64,000 nt of DNA from Agapanthus africanus. Its lineage: Eukaryota > Streptophyta > Magnoliopsida > Asparagales > Amaryllidaceae. The notes under the pieces were generated by a model. That model ran no database searches. It worked only from the letters and a program-made list of their open reading frames with translations, and was not told the DNA's origin. The position numbers and the translations under genes are program-made. Positions within the stretch are counted from its first letter, which is position 1. Every line of letters begins with the position of its first letter. The stretch spans positions 375,060,137 through 375,124,136 of the forward strand of contig JASDDO010000006.1 in the NCBI GenBank assembly GCA_030015575.1, read 5' to 3'. Below are positions 11,108 through 22,426 of the stretch, in pieces.

Positions 11108-11928
11108 AGGGGTCCAATCTGCACAGCTGTTGCACGGCAGGTCCTCTTCTTCTGACTCTTCAGTGTCACTGCCAAGATGAGGGCGGACTTTGCTGCTAGA
11201 TGGACCTTCAGTAACAGATTCGTCCGTATCGCTGCTGAAACGAGGGCGGGTTTTACGGAAGGACGGGCTTCCAGCGTCGGACTCATCAGTGTCGCTACCG
11301 AAATGTGGGCGCCTTGGGCGTTTTTACTTTTGAAAGTGACAACCGGCGCAGATTTGCTTTTGGGTCTTGGGGCCGGTCTATCCTCAGTCAGTTGTGGCTT
11401 AGCATTTTGGTGGTTCATAAAGTACCGAGAATATTCATAGCGGACTTCATGCACACCGAACGGCTGGATGTCTCCGTCAATGCGTCTTTCTTCGCCATTT
11501 TTAGTATACTTCATGCATTGATGGAGAGTTGACGGACTGATGCCGTAATCGTGGAGCCACGGCCGCCCCAAGAGAATCTTATAAGACGTGTCGGCATCGA
11601 TCACGTATATCTTAGCTTCAGTTTGCAGATCCCCGAATTTGATTGGCAGAGCTATGGACCCCAGAACTTGCTGGCAATTTTGGTTGAAGTCTTGAATGAC
11701 AATCCTTTCCCTTGATAGGTGTCGGACGTCCATTGACAAACTCTTCAGCGTCCGCAAGTTCATGATGTTCACTGAGGAGCCCGGATCAATCAATATGCGA
11801 TTAATTCGATCTCCGTCGCTGTACCCGGTCACGTAAAGCGGCTGATTATGCTCAGCCGTTCCCAATAGCAAGTCTTCGTCCTTAAATGTGACTGCGGCGG
11901 CATGCAAAGCGTGCTGGGCTTCTTTCAT
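11089..11928 (-). pseudogene. Element B aspartic protease region
   Basis: Open for 279 codons. The catalytic motif ILIDPGSSVNIM has its Asp at residue 48; DPGSS rather than DTGSS is usual for this lineage. LLGRPWLHDYGISPSTLHQCMKY follows, typical of the C-terminal half of Ty3 proteases. The C-terminal third is a low-complexity spacer. The reading then shifts: RT continues in another frame that overlaps at 11107-11089, so a frameshift lies nearby. Upstream, an in-frame TGA at 11992-11994 separates it from the gag-pro linker. Confidence 0.88.
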
Positions 11929-11991
11929 ATTAATTTCCGCAAAGTGAGCCTGATACCGCTCGGGGTTTTGTAGAGCGTGAATGAGAACATC

Positions 11992-12876
11992 TCAAAGCTC
12001 CTTAGATAGGACTAAGGCGTCGTAGATGCTCAGGAGAGACGGAAGCGTCCGGAGATGTGCCAAGACATTATAGTCCACCGAGGAAGGACTTATGTTTTCA
12101 TCAGCCGGTTCTCTGCCATCTTCTTCATTAGCGACTTGTTTTTCCTTCCCTTTTGGGGCGTTGCCCTGATTTGGCGGTAGAGCCCTGCCACTTCTGAGCT
12201 GGATTTGATTGGCCTTTGTGGTGAGCTCCTTGTCCTCTTCGGGAAAACAGAGCTCATCTTCGGAGTCGCTGCCAAGATGGATGGCGTAGCAGGTCACTAC
12301 TGGGATCTCTTCATTGGAGTCTTCTTATAACTCCTCCAGAATTTCAGCCGCTTGTACAGGGAAGAACTCCTTCAATTGAATCAATGTTCTTTCCCTTTGT
12401 TCATATTCTTCGAGGGAATCGATATATTTTTGAATGGTCAATCTCCCTGCAGACTCTTTTTCGCGCCGAGCTGCACTTTTCTTCTTCTTGAGCTTCTTGG
12501 ATTTTGAGCCTGATGGAGCCGCATTGGCAGCTGGACTGGTAGGCTTATTCTGCCCTTCCCATTCCGTCCTGGGTTCCTTCCGAAATAGCTTTATCATCTT
12601 CTTCGTCTTATTAGATATGTGCGTACTCCACGAAGACCGCGATGAGTCCGTTTCATTTCTCAGGGCAGCGGGTTCGGCTGTCTGCTCCCAGAAGGCTTCA
12701 GTTTCTGTCTGTATAAAGTTGGTGGTTGCAACTTGATTGTTCACCAACACACTTTTGGACAGTTCGATCTCTCCAGCCTTGTACTGCTTCTCGACCCAAT
12801 CTTTGAAGATATAGCAATCCTCGATCGCATGGCTCACTACTCGGTGGTACGGGCAATACAGAGGATTGTCGGTCAT
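11992..12876 (-). pseudogene. Element B gag C-terminal part and gag-pro linker
   Basis: Piece 12876-12325 begins with a zinc-knuckle-like motif (NPLYCPYHRVVSHAIEDC) that binds element RNA, then WVEKQYKAGEIELS. It ends at an in-frame TAA (12325-12327). The same frame continues at 12297-11992 with acidic linker sequence (SDSEDELCFPEEDKE) to an in-frame TGA at 11992-11994. Stops at both ends with frame kept on either side point to single-base nonsense changes rather than true ends. Confidence 0.85.
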
Positions 12877-13369
12877 TTTTGCTTCTTGGGGTCTTTTCGA
12901 AAGAGTAAACCTTGTTCATTTTCTCCTCTAGGGAAGGCCCGTCTCCTCCCAACAATGGCTTTCGAGACCGGTTAGTTTTGGATTCGGCCGCCCTTCGCTT
13001 TTCTTCATTGTCGGATGCATTGAAGACATTGGTACTGCTGGAACTCCCGCTTCTACGGTTGTCGTCCCGCTTGCTTTTCCAAGTTTTGTCTCTCTGAGAG
13101 TCCTGCGGGGACTCTTGCTTTGAGCGTTCCAGCATTTGGACTTTCTTGGTTAGCTCCTGAAATGTCTTGAGGCCCGCCGTACACAAGAATGGGACCATCC
13201 AATTGCTGAGGTTCCCAATGAGAAGGCTGACGGACTGGTCCTGCTCCAGCGGCGGTTCGCACTTGACTGTGAGATTACGCCATCGAGCGATAAAGTCGGT
13301 GTTGCTTTCATTCTTCCCCGACTTGGTCCTCACAAGGTCGGCAATGGAGATTTTATCACTGACACTCAT
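12698..13369 (-). pseudogene. Element B gag middle part
   Basis: It continues directly from the upstream gag piece after an in-frame TAA at 13376-13378. It carries the retrotransposon gag segment ISIADLVRTKSGKNESNTDF, then WRNLTVKCEPPLEQDQSVSL and LTKKVQMLE. Near 12900, after NKVYSFEK, the frame is lost and the zinc-knuckle frame (12876) takes over, so one frameshift lies there. Confidence 0.87.
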
Positions 13370-13375
13370 GAACCT

Positions 13376-14244
13376 TTACCGAAACAGAGATTCCATTTGG
13401 GCAAAGGTAATGACGGACCCGTCTGGTATGCTCGCGTACCAGTCGAAAGCGACACCGGTCAGGCTGTTGACAAACTGACGAAGAAGGAGCGCGTCATTGC
13501 CCCCTGTATTTCCACACGATGCTTTGAAGTGGGCGACATGCTGATTTGCATTCCCCGTTCCATCAAATCTTCCGAACTTAGGAATGACGTAGCCGTTTGG
13601 GAACTCAATCAGATCGTACTGCGCGGGATATGGCCGTCCACTACTGCCGATTTCTTTCTGAGCTTCAGCTTCGGCCACCAATGTTTTAACCTTGCTGGTG
13701 ACCAAATCCATTATCCGATCCTGTGTTAGCGGGATAGTGCTATCTGAGGCCAAGGCATCCCCAGAAGCGGAGTGTGGCCGGCTTTCATGTGGCTCGACCA
13801 GTCTCGGACCCGAAGGAACAGGCATTGGCTTCCTCGGATTGTCATCACCCGGCTGATTAGTAGCGGCTTGTGCTTGATTGGGAGGCACTCGAGCAATTTG
13901 AGCCGTAAGCTGCATCACAACGTTTGTTAGGTCGTCAATTTTCGAATAGAGCTTGGCCATCTCTTTATCCTTGCTCCTGAGCTGTTTTCGAAGCTCTTGA
14001 AGCAGCTCTTGCTCCGCAGTCCTGGGGCGGAAAGTCGACTCTTCCTCGCTGTCCGAGCTTGACTTTGCATGGACCGAGGGGGTTTTCTGCCTATCATCCT
14101 CATCGAGAGGGTTTTCTTCATCCAGCGGGGGCGGCTGTTCTTGGGCAGCGGCAACTACATTCAGGCTAGATTGGGCTTGGGATGTGGTGGCCCCATCCTT
14201 GCTTTTACTGTGAAGGTTGTCACTGGGACGCCCGCCCGCCATAT
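13376..14244 (-). pseudogene. Element B gag N-terminal half, split by element C
   Basis: 288 codons open from 14242. A coiled-coil-like stretch (about residues 78-118, ELLQELRKQLRSKDKEMAKL) precedes the capsid core (FGRFDGTGNANQHVAHFKAS, FVNSLTGVAFDWYASIPDG). The apparent ATG at 14240-14242 is not a natural start. It lies in the CATAT duplication made by element C, and the frame continues upstream on the other side of C (24643-25005). Confidence 0.88.
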
Positions 14245-16463
14245 TGCAGGGTTCCTAGGCACACTAATGAGGTCTCACAAGGCATCAACCATGCCAATTT
14301 CAAAATTTTACAAGTGCCGAGAAACCCTAATACGGATCGTTGACTAGAATTTTAGGCGAAAGATGCAACTAGTTAACAACTTAACTAAGTAAACGGAAAT
14401 ACAACCTTTGTAGATCCGGTTCTCCACCTCCATAGCTCCATGATGAAGCCTCCTCGCTGTACAAATCGGATCCCGAACTCTAGCATCGGCTTCATCGGAG
14501 AAATGGGCGGGCTAGGTCGTCGACTTCGATACCGAAGATGATCTACGTCGAGGCAACACTAGATCAAGCTCCAACTTCACCAAGTCAAGAAACTTGTGAA
14601 GAAAACACCCTATACTACTTGGCCAGAGGTAGAGGATGAAGAAATAGGAAGTGGGTTCACTTTAGAATTGGATTTCTCACTCTTTTCATCAAGTCACCAT
14701 TGATGAAGCAAGGTTTTCTTCAAGTGAAGAAGAAGAAGAAGAAGAAGAAGATGATTATTATGATAAGTTTTTTTCAAATAGAAAAGAAAATCAATACTTA
14801 TCATAATACAACCATGGTCAAGTGTAGAGAATGAATAGGGTTAAGTGGAGTGGTTAGGGTTAAGCATGAAACAAAATGGTCACCTAGTCAAAGCTTCATG
14901 AAGCTTCAAGATGCAAATAAAGAAAACCACCATTTTCTCTTTATGCCATTTATTTTCCAAAAAAAGAATAAATAAATAAATGAATAAGAAAACAAAACCC
15001 TAACCATTCACATAACCATAGTTTAATCTTTACACAAACCCAAGTAAACATGTATCATCAAATATGATACAAACTTGTGCACAAAAAATATATCACATAT
15101 ACAATGTGCACAAACAAGTGAGAAAAACCATTTAAAGTGAACCAATACTAGTTAATGCAAAGTAATATATCAAATATATAATTATGCATTAAATCATTAA
15201 ATCAACACTTGATTTAACGATCCGGTCATATCACATATAACCGACTAATATCAAATGTATCGGCTTATCGAATCAATCCTTGATTCGATAACTAGGTTAT
15301 ATCGCATACAACCATTCGATACATTCATCGCGAGAATGTAATACGGTATCACATACACGCATTATTCTCGGTCCCGCACATATCTCATATGCGCTCCTAT
15401 TTTGTTTCGCTTGAGCCAGGAAACCTCTGTGTAGGACTCTAAAGACTCGTCAATACGCCGGCAGCAGGTGATGATCATATCAAACACCCACAAGCCGCAA
15501 GCGGTCTGCTAAACGTAACGGCCACCCGGGTATTGAGCGATCAGAAGATCGACGAGCAAGCCCGCTCACACTCCTGTGAATCCAACCAGTAACACTTACC
15601 GTACAGTCCGGTCTGATCGTCTGATATGTCGCATATCTTGCCTAGGGGTGGTAAACGTCAGACCCCAATAGCTCGATAAGTCGTGTCGATATGAGATCTA
15701 TAACAATTCGAGAAACTACTGGTAACACTTACCAGTAAATCTTAGCAACCCTGGCCAGGGATTTCCGGTTATAGCCAATCGAACACAGCGCAACATCAAC
15801 CCCCTATACCGGGAGAGACGAATCCCCTCCTATCGCTCATTGCCTCCATGTAACTCGGGACTATACCCAAAAACCACCGTTTTGCACGTCCTCTTGGACG
15901 TGGTAAGGTGGAAATCAAAGCACAGTGGGAACCACACAAGACTCTATGACGATCTCGGGTCAACAGACTACTCTGTACCAGTGTCACCAGAGAACTGCCA
16001 TCTGACGTAAGGTATAACACCATTTGGGAGTTCTCGGCGAGTCCGTCTAGTGTACCCAGTCTCCACTGAGCACCCGTATATGATCTCTGATGTCAAACAC
16101 CAATGGATATGGGATCATCCATCGCCCATCTGTATGGGTCGAGAAGGTATACGCTAGTCTACTCTGGTATATCGATGCCCCGTCTCGATACACCCACGAC
16201 TAGGGACCTTGAAGGATGTACTTATGGACTACCATGTCCCCACTAGTATGATCCGCATCATAGTCCAGGTAGTCAAGTACACATCCTAAGGGCTTTACCA
16301 ACATGTAACAGAGAGACAAACAGTATACACGTTAAGGTAAAGAGTAACCAGATAGCATACTATCATGTCGAGCGAGAAAGTCCTCCCTATATATGTCCCA
16401 GCATCCACTACAATATACATCCTATGTACAGTAATGGCCTCTAGGGCATACATACAACTAACA
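14245..16463 (-). repeat. 3' LTR of element C
   Basis: Aligned along its whole length with 22427-24642. It includes an (AAG)n run near 14726-14750 that is a few units longer than the one near 22910, a difference expected from replication slippage. A diverged solo copy of a related LTR is at 54414-57852. Confidence 0.94.
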
Positions 16464-16474
16464 ATCTCCCACTT
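16464..16474 (-). promoter_or_regulatory. Polypurine tract of element C
   Basis: AAGTGGGAGAT on the minus strand directly precedes the LTR start TGTTAG, the normal position for the plus-strand primer of plant copia elements. Confidence 0.8.
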
Positions 16475-16599
16475 GCACTAGGGCCATCTGATAGCAGTGG
16501 TTGTAGTATCTCATACACAACCATCCCATAAAAGTCTCTCTCTGGGAAAAGGCCTTTGTGAGTGGATCCGCCGTGTTGTTCTCTGAGTCTACTCTCCTA

Positions 16600-18500
16600 A
16601 CCTCGATCCCCAGGAGATCAACCATCTCCATGATCAAGTAATACTGCCTTAGAATATGCCTGGATCACTGATGGGACGGACGTTCCTTGGCATAAGCCAC
16701 GACTCCATTGTCACACAATGGGAGGAACTGAGTTCATCTCATGAACAAATATACATTCAGACTGCCTCTTTGGTAGCATCTTAAGTAGCGATGTATCGAG
16801 CCTTTATCGTCTAGTATGCCACGGTATTTAGCTTGGAACTCTTCCAACATACCGTCCCTTTACTGAGGGTAAAGACAATGCCTGTGACTGACTTTCAGTC
16901 GTCCTTATCACCCTGGAACACTTCCAGTGATTCTCCCCAGGATCGGTTGATACCATCTCACTACAACTAGTGAGAATCCTAACATCCAATTAGATCTATC
17001 TCATAGATCCAAAACCCAGGATTTAGGAGGTATCACTTTGATCCTATATGGAGAATCATTGTGATAAGCGGAGATTGACCGAGCGTAGCATAGGAAACTT
17101 CTTCCCTATCAAAAGTATGTCATCCACGTACTCTACAAGGATCATTACCATACTCCCTACTACCTTTTTGTATATACAAGGTTCATCTACCATTTTGATG
17201 ATGTCAAACTGTTTGACTACTACATCAAAACAGATGTTCCAACTCCGCGATACCTGCTTTATCTTATAAAGCATCTTGTGCACGTTTCCGCTGCTCCCAC
17301 TGTCTATGAAGCCTTCTGGCTGTGTACTTATAGACGTTCTCTTCTAAAATATCATTTAGAAAAGCAGTCATGACACCCAACCGCCAGATATCATAGTCAT
17401 GGTATGTAGCCGTGGCAAGTAGGATCTGGATGGACTTAAGCATAGCCACTTGAAAAGGTTTCATCATAATCCACGCCTGGTCGATGACGAAAAGCTTTAA
17501 CAAGTCTAGCTTTGAAAGTCTCAACTTTTCCATCTACACCAAGTAATCTTCTCAAGATATACTTGCTCCTGATGGGGATTTAACCCTTCAGATATAGCAA
17601 CCAAAGTCCATACTTTGTTGGTGTACATGGATTCCATCTCAGATCGCTAAGCATCCAGCCATTCTTACAGAGTCCCACTCCTGATGGCCAGCTCGAAACT
17701 AGTTGGGTCATCATCTCATGATGCAATCCTCGCTCCCACTGTCATAGAGAAGCAGAAGTATCTCTCAGGTGGGTGAGGAATCTCACTATATCGGCGGAGA
17801 GGCTGGGGTTCGTTGGTAACTATTGAATCCTTTGGTTCTATCAAATCATCAGCCGCAGTTTGTATAGCTGGAACCTTTCCAGTTCTACATTACAGACCTT
17901 GCCTCGAGCTTGTCCGGATTTTTCTTTTTAGACATAGGCTGGACAACCCCAAATCTTAACTAACTTAAGAGATGGGCTCTTCCCTTATCATATCAAATAT
18001 AAGTGGTAGGCAACTGATTTGATTTGAACCCTATTCAATAGGTATGCAGCTTCTCAAGTGCATAACTCCCAAAAAGGAAATAGCTAACTCAGTAGTACTC
18101 ATCATAGAGCATACCATATCGAATAGGGTGCAACTGCTCCACCCCGATATACTATCGTGCTATGGTGTATACGGAGGAGTAATGCTGAGAGAGAATCTCA
18201 TTCTCCTTTAGAAAAGTTCAAGAATTCCGTGCTCAAGTATTCTCCTCCTTGATCTCATCAAAGGACATAATACTTATACCCGTATTTTGGTTCTCTACTT
18301 CTAACTTATATTCTGTGAATATCTCAAAAGGTTCGGACTTGTGTTTCAACAGGAACATATGTCTGAATCAAAAGAGATCATCAGAGAATTTAATGAAGTA
18401 CAAAGAACCGCTCCCGGCATGTGTAGACAGGGGACCTTACATACATCAACATGTATCAATCCCAAGAGTTTACTAACTGTTTCTCTGTTTCCAATAAATA
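16600..18500 (-). pseudogene. Element C integrase, reverse transcriptase and RNase H remnants
   Basis: Short pieces in shifting frames. Minus strand 17283-17056 has copia RT sequence: IKQVSRSWN, DEPCIYKKVVGS and the active-site EYVDDILLIG. 17533-17264 gives the preceding RT part. Around 16690-16740, minus-strand bases match the RNase H segment reading from PLCDNGVVAY-like sequence. Around 18150-18260 lie remnants of the copia integrase GGEYLS..EFL region. No long open frame survives. Confidence 0.75.
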
Positions 18501-18973
18501 GAGCTGTGGTCATCTTATCTCTGTGACATGACTGGCAAGTTTCACAAGATGTAAATTCAAACTGATTTAAATATGCATCTATATGTAACTTAAGCTAGTC
18601 GGGTCGCATTGATATGACCTAGTCTACAATACCTCAAGAAGAATTCGTTCATTTCTGAACTCTTCCTCTTGTGTGTGTTCCGTATACTAAGCACTGTAGT
18701 TTGATTTAGAACATCAATGCTTTTAGATAACGTGCCTGAACCGATCAACTTTTGATATAGGAAATGTTCAAAACATTATCCAACTATACAAAATTTTATC
18801 ATTTCTTTACTAATAAAGAGATGGATATGATTTTGTATATCAGGTTCGGTATCTAATAACATTCGTTCAGAATCAATGTATTTGGAATACAGGGTGACAG
18901 TGACCAACAGACTTGGCTGCAACACTTGCCCCGTTTTCTGCCTCATGAAACTTATCACCCGTTCTCAGTTTTT

Positions 18974-19231
18974 CTACCTTTTTGTAGCCCTATGTAACAG
19001 ATTACATATCTGGGATCCTGATCCGGTATCATATACCCAGGATGCGGAGGATACTGAGAAACAGTTCTTTGTAACGAATACACTCGAAGATGATGCATCA
19101 GCATGCACTCTCTTCATTTGGGCGGCACGGGAATTCTGGTAATCCCCAATTTCCTGCTCTATCTTATAACAATTATAAGTTGGAGCGGGACCAACGTTCC
19201 CCAGCTCAGTATAACAAGCGGGTTCGGTCAA
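18974..19231 (-). pseudogene. Element C protease and gag-pre-integrase boundary remnant
   Basis: An 85-codon piece ends with SASWVYDTGSGSQICNLL, the copia aspartic protease active-site region (DTGSG). It is out of frame with what follows. Its position between the leader and the integrase remnants agrees with the copia order gag-protease-integrase-RT-RNase H. Confidence 0.7.
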
Positions 19232-22200
19232 TAATCCGTATTATTATCTTGATTAAGGCGTGATATGGTCACTACCTTGAGAGAGAGAGAAGAAAACGCT
19301 CAGCGTGCGCTCTTGCAAGATCAGATTGGTTTTTATTTTATCTAATCAGGATGGCTCCCACTGCTTTTTATCAAATCTTCCTTCAAATCCTAAAAGGAAA
19401 GACTAGCCGGGATTAATTACACACTACAAGTTCGCCAATCTTTCAGCCAGGCCAGTGTCGGTACTTTGAGGGAGGTCCCCCGTGCTTTCGCACGAACCTA
19501 ATTAATGTAAACCTCGTTTTCCCAGAGGCGTAACCTCGTTAACACCTTTCTAGACACCTACTTGATCGGCTAATTGTAATGTGTAAAACTCTCCCAGGAG
19601 TAACTCTTACTCGCAGCGGGTATCGGGATCCAACTATCTCATAGAAGGTATGCAATCTCATTGCAAATTTCAACACTTGAAATTCTCGATAATATTTTGC
19701 CCCAAGCATCCTATGACCTTGACGGAGGTCAACAAACCACAGGGTGCAAGTCAAGTTCAACCCGTCATTTCTTGATTGAATCAAACCCACCCGCACGACC
19801 CTTAACGGAGGTCAACAAGGTCGTACAACTACCCTAATCCAATCTGCATCACATGCATAAGCAGATAAATACTAGTTAGCTACCGCACACTACGCCTTGA
19901 CGGAGGTCAACAAACGTAGCACGAATACTAAGTAGGATTTATCTGAAATGACGGAGGGCTACGACAGGTTTTTCTGAAAACCTATTGCGTAATGAACTTG
20001 ATATCGTTGTAGAATCAAATGATTTTAAAAATGGAGTGCTTTTGAGGCCTTTCTAGTTTTGCTAAAGGGGTCACTCCCGGTGAAGGGATCGTCGGCCATT
20101 TCCTCGTCGAATGAGGTGCGGGATATATCATATATATCACTGTGCAAAGCAAAAACTCTTAAAAGCAATCAAAAGACAAACCGAGTGTGTAGCATCTGCC
20201 AGTTATTGCTAAAGGAGTCACTCCCGGTGAAGGGATCTCGGTCCTTTCCTCATCGAATAAGGTGCAGGATATATCACATATACCGCTGTGCAAAGCAAGA
20301 ACTGTAGCTACCTGTTTTATTTTTGAAATTCGATTCTACAACATCTTAGGTTTCTTTTATTTCATTAATCTCATTAATGAAGTCCCATCATTTAAATACC
20401 TAAACATCACAGATAAATACGACGTACACTTATGCCATCCGCATTCGCCTCGATGTCCCCTCATGCACCGTTAGGTTAGGTAACTAACGGCAGAGCGGGG
20501 CAGGGCTAGTGCGGGTGTAAAACATAAGTAACGCCTATATAATATATCATATATACTATATACTGTATCCATCACAGAACATATCACATGATCACATCAC
20601 AGATATCGCAGCAGAAGAAACATATGAAATAATGGATATTCTAGGACGTCCGTGTTTTCAATACGAGCCAGTATAAAACACGGATTCCACGGTCACGATG
20701 AATAGCCAAACCCACACCCCTAGACCCCTACGAGAGCGGCAAGCAACCCTACCAATTCTAGAGTTAGGAGACCCGGACTCGACCCCTCGAGTTGGTCTCC
20801 CACTGGACCCCAGAACCCAGTTACTTGTGCCCTCCTCCTTGGGTCTATCCTAGTGCGGAAAAGTAAATAATATACAAAAGGTGACATCTTCCGCAACCTG
20901 GAAGTGTCCCAATAAAAGAATATTACATACAAGTTTTTACATGAATGAAAATGAAAACACTCATCTCATATAAAAAAAAAACCCCGGCTATTCAAACACG
21001 ACGATCCAATATAACATATCCAGCAACACATAACAACACATGTCATCAACGTAAGTAAATATGCGCATCTCAATTGTCGTTGACATATAGCAACGAAACC
21101 GGCGATATCACATATTACACTTACGGTCACAGAAAAGAAAGTGTAAAACTACAACAGTTGGAATCCGCAACTTGCATAAACATCGCATGCCTAATCAAAT
21201 GAATACCTTAGACATCACATGCCTAACAATTATAAACCCCGCATTTTAGTCTCAAAATCAAAAACACTTTTCAATATCAAGTCGGGCAATTCAACAGGAT
21301 TCCCGACATACTGATCGAATGCTCGTCGCAAACTTTAGTAGGCGGCCGCACCCCCGACGCCGTCAACGAAGTGCACCAAGGCGGAACACCGCTACCGCTA
21401 GCACCCGAACGGATGCTTTCGGCGACGGGGTTCTCCTACAGTCACTTGGTCGGGGCTAAGGGGTGTAGCTGTCTATTAAGTTTATCCGGCGAGTATCCGC
21501 GTACGCTACGTGATTGCAATGGACTTTTGATCGCATCAAAATTCCGTGGCAACCGATCAAGTGAGACTAAAGTGCTATGTTTATAACATTCATTCAGTTA
21601 TCTCATAACTACTTGTGAATTCCAATTATTGTATCCCATTCCAGATAAATAGAAAATGTTAAACTTTCCGATCGAACATTCAAACACCCAAGTTTTTCCG
21701 ATACAGATCAACTCATGAAATAAGTTCAAAGACATTCACTTCATGCCTCAGTACCAACGGTCCAGCCGTAGAAGGGTCAAGCCAACGCCTCACATGTGGC
21801 ACGCCGTACTGCCCCAAACCCTAAGGTTCAAAGGGCAGTTCAAGACGGTCACATAATCGAGTTAAGGTTTGTTGTCTTCTAGAGGGTCCATCGCGTTACT
21901 TGCACTACTTAGAACGTCTTTAAACCACGGAAAAATCCAACACTTGGAAATATCCCGACAGGGGAAAAAGTGGGTATTTATATCCGGTCGAACTTTTTAA
22001 CATATTCTAAAATTATCCGGAAAAACACATAGACAAAGTTTGATAATCCGATCAAAAATACGAACCCCCAATACAACCCAGAAAACTCAACTCTTGAGTA
22101 AATTTTAAAAATTCCCAGAAAACTCAGCATTAAAATAAAGAAGTTACTGTGCAAAAAGAGTTGACTGAAGAGACTTATTGGCCGCGGAACCGCCGCAGAA

Positions 22201-22412
22201 GCCATGCTTCTGCCGCGGTTCCGCCGCTCTTTTGAGGAATCATGAGTACGGGCTACACAGTAATTCTTCAAATTACCTGCTGATTTTTCTGCATATTTTT
22301 AATATCGAAAAACTCCAGATTTTAAAAAATGTACAGAGAGCCGTTTTTAGGTTAGGGTTTTGGTTCGATCGGACTTCAAACTCCGTCTACTCTTCGCCTA
22401 AGGCTCTAGCTA
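19232..22412 (-). other. Element C leader and gag-equivalent region, no recognisable gene
   Basis: I find no gag here. The stretch has GACGGAGGTCAACAA motifs near 19722, 19804 and 19898, a ~150-bp direct repeat (20050-20310) and a pair of GC-rich inverted segments (CCGCGGAACCGCCGCAGAAG against CTTCTGCCGCGGTTCCGCCG, 22181-22229). At over 3 kb it is long for a copia leader without gag. An older insertion or a replaced gag is possible; I could not find boundaries. Confidence 0.5.
20050..20310. repeat. Direct repeat of about 150 bp in element C
   Basis: Two copies share TCACTCCCGGTGAAGGGATC (20070 and 20220), a TTTCCTCGTCGAATGAGGTG-like segment and a TGTGCAAAGCAA end. They differ at a minority of positions. 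Confidence 0.75.
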
Positions 22413-22425
22413 GGCTCTGATACTA
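22413..22425 (-). promoter_or_regulatory. Primer-binding site of element C
   Basis: TAGTATCAGAGCC on the minus strand starts one base after the 5' LTR end. It matches the usual plant copia site TGGTATCAGAGCC, complementary to the 3' end of initiator-Met tRNA, except at the second base. Confidence 0.85.
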
Positions 22426-22426
22426 C

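Noticed and set aside
15796..16023. Open frames in the C LTRs (also 24163-24372) as genes
   Set aside because: They lie in LTR sequence, are not kept equally in both copies, and have no recognisable content.
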